A stretch of DNA of 64,000 nucleotides from Anaerolineales bacterium UBA5797 (GTDB taxonomy: Bacteria; Chloroflexota; Anaerolineae; Anaerolineales; Villigracilaceae): positions 1 through 64,000 of the forward strand of contig DIDP01000056.1 of NCBI GenBank assembly GCA_002418205.1. The letters run 5' to 3'. Of this stretch, positions 60,713-64,000 are shown piece by piece. The notes beneath the pieces are model-generated. The model was not told the DNA's origin and searched no databases. It saw nothing but the letters and a program-made list of their open reading frames with translations. Made by a program: the position numbers and the translations under genes. Numbering within the stretch: position 1 is the first letter of the stretch; the number at the start of each line of letters is the position of its first letter.

Positions 60713-61381
60713 ATGGGCTCAATCTATCGTTCTCTTGCCACCTATGAGCCTCTGATCTACATCGGATTGGCAATTGCCGGATTATACGCGTTCCGGCGCA
60801 TGTGGCGTTCGTGGCGCGAGTGGCGCGATTCGGTATATACGCTTGAACGCGAATTCGCATTGAAGCGTCTGGGGCAGGCAACCGCTTTTGGACTTTTGAT
60901 CCTGTTGCTGTTGTTCGTGGAGTTTTACGTTGCGACGTTCATCGCGCCGTCCCTGCCTGCCACCGATATCATGACCACTCCCACGCTGAATCTTTTGGCA
61001 ACACCCGTCGGAACGGCACCTCCCGATGGTGAAGTTCCCCTCATCACTCCCGCGGCACAAAGCGGAATGAGCGGTTGTGTGCCGGATGAGATCATGCTCA
61101 CATCGCCAGTGCCGGGCGAGGAGATCCGCGGCACGGTGGAACTGATCGGAACGGCAGATGTTCCCAATTTCGGATTTTATAAATACGAGTTTGCATCCGT
61201 TGGGACGGGGACCTGGGCAACGATCTCTGCCGGTTCGGAGACCAAGCGCAATGAGTCGCTCGGCTTTTGGGATACCACTGCGCTCGCCAACGGTGATTAT
61301 TTTCTGCAGCTTGTTGTGATCGATAACGTCGGGCAAACCCTTGAACCCTGTGTCATCGCGGTGCGGGTGGCAAACCAGTAA
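60713..61381 (+). CDS. Membrane protein with extracytoplasmic beta domain
   Basis: 222 residues, not recognised. Two membrane segments (about 11-28 and 56-78) flank a short basic cytoplasmic loop. Outside are a Thr/Pro-rich spacer and an Ig-like domain (about 120-222: EIMLTSPVPGEEIRGTVELIGTA), with cysteines at about 120 and 214 that could pair. Similar Ig-like domains occur in other proteins of the window. It is likely a surface or cell-wall protein. Confidence 0.75.
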   Translation: MGSIYRSLATYEPLIYIGLAIAGLYAFRRMWRSWREWRDSVYTLEREFALKRLGQATAFGLLILLLLFVEFYVATFIAPSLPATDIMTTPTLNLLATPVGTAPPDGEVPLITPAAQSGMSGCVPDEIMLTSPVPGEEIRGTVELIGTADVPNFGFYKYEFASVGTGTWATISAGSETKRNESLGFWDTTALANGDYFLQLVVIDNVGQTLEPCVIAVRVANQ

Positions 61382-61392
61382 CCGGAGTTACC

Positions 61393-61932
61393 ATGGATTC
61401 CTTTGAGATTCGCCTTGCCAGTTCAACTGATCTGCCGCGCCTGATGGCGCTGGACCACTCCTGCACGAGCGATTATGTCTGGCAATTGGACTTGCGCCGC
61501 GAGCCGGGCCAGGTGGCCGCAAACTTTCGCGAGGTTCGCCTGCCGCGCTCCGTGACCGTGAACTATCCGCACGAGCCATCTACTCTGGCAGACAATTGGG
61601 CGAAATATGATCTGGCGCTGACAGCCCTGCGCGGGGAGGTCGCTGTGGGATATGTCTGTGCGGTGGAGGAACATAAGGCCGCCGTTGCCTGGGTGACGGA
61701 CCTGGTCGTTTCGCCCGAGGTCAGGCGTTCGGGCGCGGCATCCGCGCTTTTAACGGCAACCCAGGCATGGGCGTTGGAAAGAGGCGTGCAGCGCCTGATC
61801 CTGGAGATGCAGTCCAAGAACCATGCCTGCATCCGGCTGGCGCAGAAGTTCGGTTTTGAATTCTGCGGGTATAATGACCATTATTACCCAACTCGGGATG
61901 TGGCTTTGTTCTTTGGGAGAGTGTTAAAATAA
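61393..61932 (+). CDS. GNAT-family acetyltransferase
   Basis: 179 residues. GNAT fold with VTDLVVSPEVRRSGAASALL (acetyl-CoA loop) and HACIRLAQKFGFEFCGYNDHYY. The variant loop RRSGAA replaces the usual Q/RxxGxG/A. Substrate unknown. It is part of the punA run. Confidence 0.85.
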   Translation: MDSFEIRLASSTDLPRLMALDHSCTSDYVWQLDLRREPGQVAANFREVRLPRSVTVNYPHEPSTLADNWAKYDLALTALRGEVAVGYVCAVEEHKAAVAWVTDLVVSPEVRRSGAASALLTATQAWALERGVQRLILEMQSKNHACIRLAQKFGFEFCGYNDHYYPTRDVALFFGRVLK

Positions 61933-61947
61933 AGCCTGGAAGGTTAC

Positions 61948-63882
61948 ATGTTTAACGGTTGGACCGACAATTTATTGGCGGGGTTTCAAATTCTTAATAA
62001 TATTTTGACCGCGGGAATATCGATTACCGCCTTTTCGTTATTCCTGTATGCCTTGTCGTTTAATTTGCGCGACAGGGTTGCGCGTTCGTTTGCGATCATC
62101 CTGTTGTGTGTTGTGGTGGTCTTTACAACAGAGGCCTTGCAGAACCAATCGGTTCCAAATTGGGGGATCGAGTTGCTGCTGCGCTTGCAGTGGATCGGGA
62201 TCATCTTCCTGCCTCCGGCATATCTACATCTTTCCGATGCGCTTCTGGTGACCGCCGGACGACCCTCGCGCGGACGCAGACGGCTGGCTGTCCGCCTTGT
62301 CTATGTTGTGTCTCTGGCTTTCCTGGTGCTGTTGGGGCTCGGGCTGCTCGTGGGCGGTTTGGTCGTGGACGGCAAACCGGCTCCGCATTTACAGCGCACC
62401 CCGTGGACGGAAGTCTTCACGGTCTTTTATATTGGGATCATCGCCTGGGCGGGGTATAACTTCATCCGCGCCTATCAGCGGATGCTGACGCGTTCCGGCC
62501 AGCGCAGGATGCTGTATCTCATGGCTGGCGCCACAGCCCCGGCACTCGGTTCGTATCCGTACCTTTTGTTTGGTTCCGGACTCGCGTCCCAGTTCCCGAT
62601 TTTCTTTTGGGTGGTCGTGATACTGATCAATGTACTCGTCGCGATCCTCGTTGTATTGATGGCGTACGCAGTGGCTTTCTTTGGCGTTTCATGGCCCGAC
62701 CGCGTGGTGAAGAGCCGTTTGTTCAAATGGCTCCTGCGCGGACCGGTGACCGCTTCGCTGGCGTTGAGCGTCATGACCATCGTCCGCCGGGCAGGCTTGT
62801 TTTTTGGGGGCGAACCGTATTCGGGTTTTGTACCGCTGGCTGTGGTTGTAACGGTCTTATTGTTCGAGCATATGATCACCCTGCTTTCTCCCTTGTGGGA
62901 ACGCGCCCTGTTCTTTGGGCGTGACCGGGTGGAGATCCAGTTATTGCAGAACATCGAAGAGCGCCTGCTCACACAAAGCGACCTGCAGCAGTTCCTTGAG
63001 AATGTGCTTGCCGCGGTGCGCGATCATTTGCAATCGCCGTGCGCATTCGTCGCCGCGCTGGATGGGGATGAGTTGTCTCTGAACGTGGTTGCGGGGAATC
63101 GCCAACTGCTTGAGAAGGAAAACCTGGATGAAGCCCTGCAGGTGATCGAACTCAATGGAAACGGCAACGGCAGTGGACGTCACGAATTTACCTGGGGCGA
63201 TTTCTGGATCCTGCCGTTGCATCAACGCAAGGTCAACGGTGACCGCGATGAAGTGCCTCCTTTGCTTGGTCTGCTCGGGATCGCCCGCAAAACGGACCGC
63301 CCCATCGACAAGGATCAACGGGATTCGCTCTGGCTGCTGGCAAACCGGGTCGCGCTGGCACTTGAAGATCGCCAACTGCAACAACGCGTCTTTCGCTCGC
63401 TTGAAGATCTGCAGCCGCAAATGGACATGCTGCAGAGGTTCCGCGCGGCTGGAAGGTACGATGCGACCGCCAACCTGCTGGCTGATCCTGAATTCGAAGA
63501 GGCGGAATTTGCCGAATGGGTAAAGGACGCACTTACACATTATTGGGGTGGACCCAAGTTGACGAACAGTCCGTTGATGAGACTGCGCGTTCTTCAGGAT
63601 TTCATGGGCAATTACGATGGCAATGCCTCGAACGCCCTGCGCGCCCTCCTCCGCCAGGCGGTGGACCGCGTCAAACCGGAGGGCGAGCGCAGGTTTACAA
63701 GTGAGTGGATTCTTTATAATATTCTCGAGATGAAATTCATCGAAGGTCGCAAAGTGCGCGAGGTGGCGGGTCGGCTGGCGATGTCCGAAGCGGACCTGTA
63801 TCGCAAGCAGCGCGTTGCCGTCGAAGCGGTTGCACGCGCCATTCTCGAGATGGAAAAATCCGAACGGCCCGGTGGAGGATGA
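61948..63882 (+). CDS. Membrane-bound GAF protein with C-terminal HTH-like segment
   Basis: 644 residues. Seven or more membrane segments (about 15-320) like the N-terminal sensor region of some histidine kinases, then a GAF domain (about 345-480), a helical linker, and a C-terminal region (about 585-640) that reads like a helix-turn-helix: EMKFIEGRKVREVA followed by GRLAMSEADLYRKQRVAVEAV. No kinase, GGDEF or HD motif is present, so output may be through the HTH-like segment or a partner. The function is an inference. It lies 15 bases after the GNAT gene and 1 base before the next. Confidence 0.75.
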   Translation: MFNGWTDNLLAGFQILNNILTAGISITAFSLFLYALSFNLRDRVARSFAIILLCVVVVFTTEALQNQSVPNWGIELLLRLQWIGIIFLPPAYLHLSDALLVTAGRPSRGRRRLAVRLVYVVSLAFLVLLGLGLLVGGLVVDGKPAPHLQRTPWTEVFTVFYIGIIAWAGYNFIRAYQRMLTRSGQRRMLYLMAGATAPALGSYPYLLFGSGLASQFPIFFWVVVILINVLVAILVVLMAYAVAFFGVSWPDRVVKSRLFKWLLRGPVTASLALSVMTIVRRAGLFFGGEPYSGFVPLAVVVTVLLFEHMITLLSPLWERALFFGRDRVEIQLLQNIEERLLTQSDLQQFLENVLAAVRDHLQSPCAFVAALDGDELSLNVVAGNRQLLEKENLDEALQVIELNGNGNGSGRHEFTWGDFWILPLHQRKVNGDRDEVPPLLGLLGIARKTDRPIDKDQRDSLWLLANRVALALEDRQLQQRVFRSLEDLQPQMDMLQRFRAAGRYDATANLLADPEFEEAEFAEWVKDALTHYWGGPKLTNSPLMRLRVLQDFMGNYDGNASNALRALLRQAVDRVKPEGERRFTSEWILYNILEMKFIEGRKVREVAGRLAMSEADLYRKQRVAVEAVARAILEMEKSERPGGG

Positions 63883-63883
63883 C

Positions 63884-64000
63884 ATGACGGATCAAAAACG
63901 AATATATCTGAACGAGATGCCATCAGTGGATGAAGGCTGGTGGAAAGCGGTGCTGGCTGACGAACAGCGTTATGCCTCACAGCGACAACAACCAGCTGTG
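63884..64000 (+). CDS. Partial gene cut by the window end
   Basis: 39 codons from an ATG that overlaps nothing and follows GGTGGAGG. The visible N-terminus (MTDQKRIYLNEMPSVDEGWW) is polar. No domain can be named from so little. It is co-transcribed with the GAF-HTH gene, 1 base apart. Confidence 0.7.
   Translation, partial: MTDQKRIYLNEMPSVDEGWWKAVLADEQRYASQRQQPAV

Overview
The window looks like a chromosomal segment of an Anaerolineae-type Chloroflexota bacterium. This is an inference from gene style, not a database match. Pointers are extracytoplasmic proteins with Thr/Pro-rich linkers, several membrane-anchored sensors with GAF domains, an M32 carboxypeptidase, PPK2, an RRM protein, and abundant small hairpin repeats between genes. 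Coding DNA is moderately GC-rich, except for a clearly AT-rich patch at about 35.8-39.1 kb. There are no rRNA genes, CRISPR arrays or complete insertion sequences.

Layout. 0-7.5 kb is mostly minus strand: a Nudix CoA pyrophosphatase, trmI with a TPR/zinc-ribbon gene, an envelope cluster (PrsW protease, a lipoprotein joining a cysteine-less DsbA-like domain to a cyclophilin, an HEWTH metallopeptidase), and a GltD-like flavoprotein. 7.6-14.5 kb is plus strand: a MacAB-like exporter, a 2-hydroxyacid dehydrogenase, an M32 carboxypeptidase, a lipoprotein and tRNA-Pro(CGG). 14.6-25 kb looks like a beta-glucan locus: a large GH94-type phosphorylase-like protein, a secreted GH16 laminarinase-like protein whose catalytic domain sits inside a carbohydrate-binding module, and a soluble one-protein signalling chain (LacI-type sensor, GAF-like region, histidine kinase, receiver, AraC HTH). 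25.2-28.7 kb holds a gluconokinase-family kinase, a RhaD-like aldolase, a CBS protein and an amidase.

28.8-35.8 kb is an NAD-linked formate dehydrogenase operon: a NuoE-NuoF fusion, a ferredoxin subunit and two catalytic subunits. The first catalytic subunit is read through an in-frame UGA at the position of E. coli FdhF Sec140. A GGUCU-loop SECIS hairpin follows at the same spacing as in E. coli. The second has Cys at that position. Each of the three gene junctions carries a different hairpin repeat.

35.8-39.7 kb is accessory DNA: an AT-rich PhoD-like phosphatase with an unknown coiled-coil partner, a small zinc-ribbon membrane protein, a broken nucleotidyltransferase module, and three partial copies of one repeat family. 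39.7-50.8 kb: PPK2, YigZ, a Ser/Thr kinase, a second exporter whose ATPase is fused to a cyclic-nucleotide-binding domain, an FtsK-like P-loop protein behind a possible LexA box, and an RRM protein. 50.8-55.6 kb: GNAT, alr, lspA, rluD, a histidine phosphatase-like protein and threonine aldolase. 55.6-59.7 kb: a GGDEF / HD-GYP pair. 59.8-64 kb: purine nucleoside phosphorylase, a membrane protein, GNAT, a membrane-bound GAF-HTH protein and a cut-off gene.

A recurring signal is a -10 hexamer exactly 6 nt before the start codon (trmI, the HEWTH peptidase, the dehydrogenase, gntK, yigZ, alr and the small gene at 39503). It suggests leaderless transcription.
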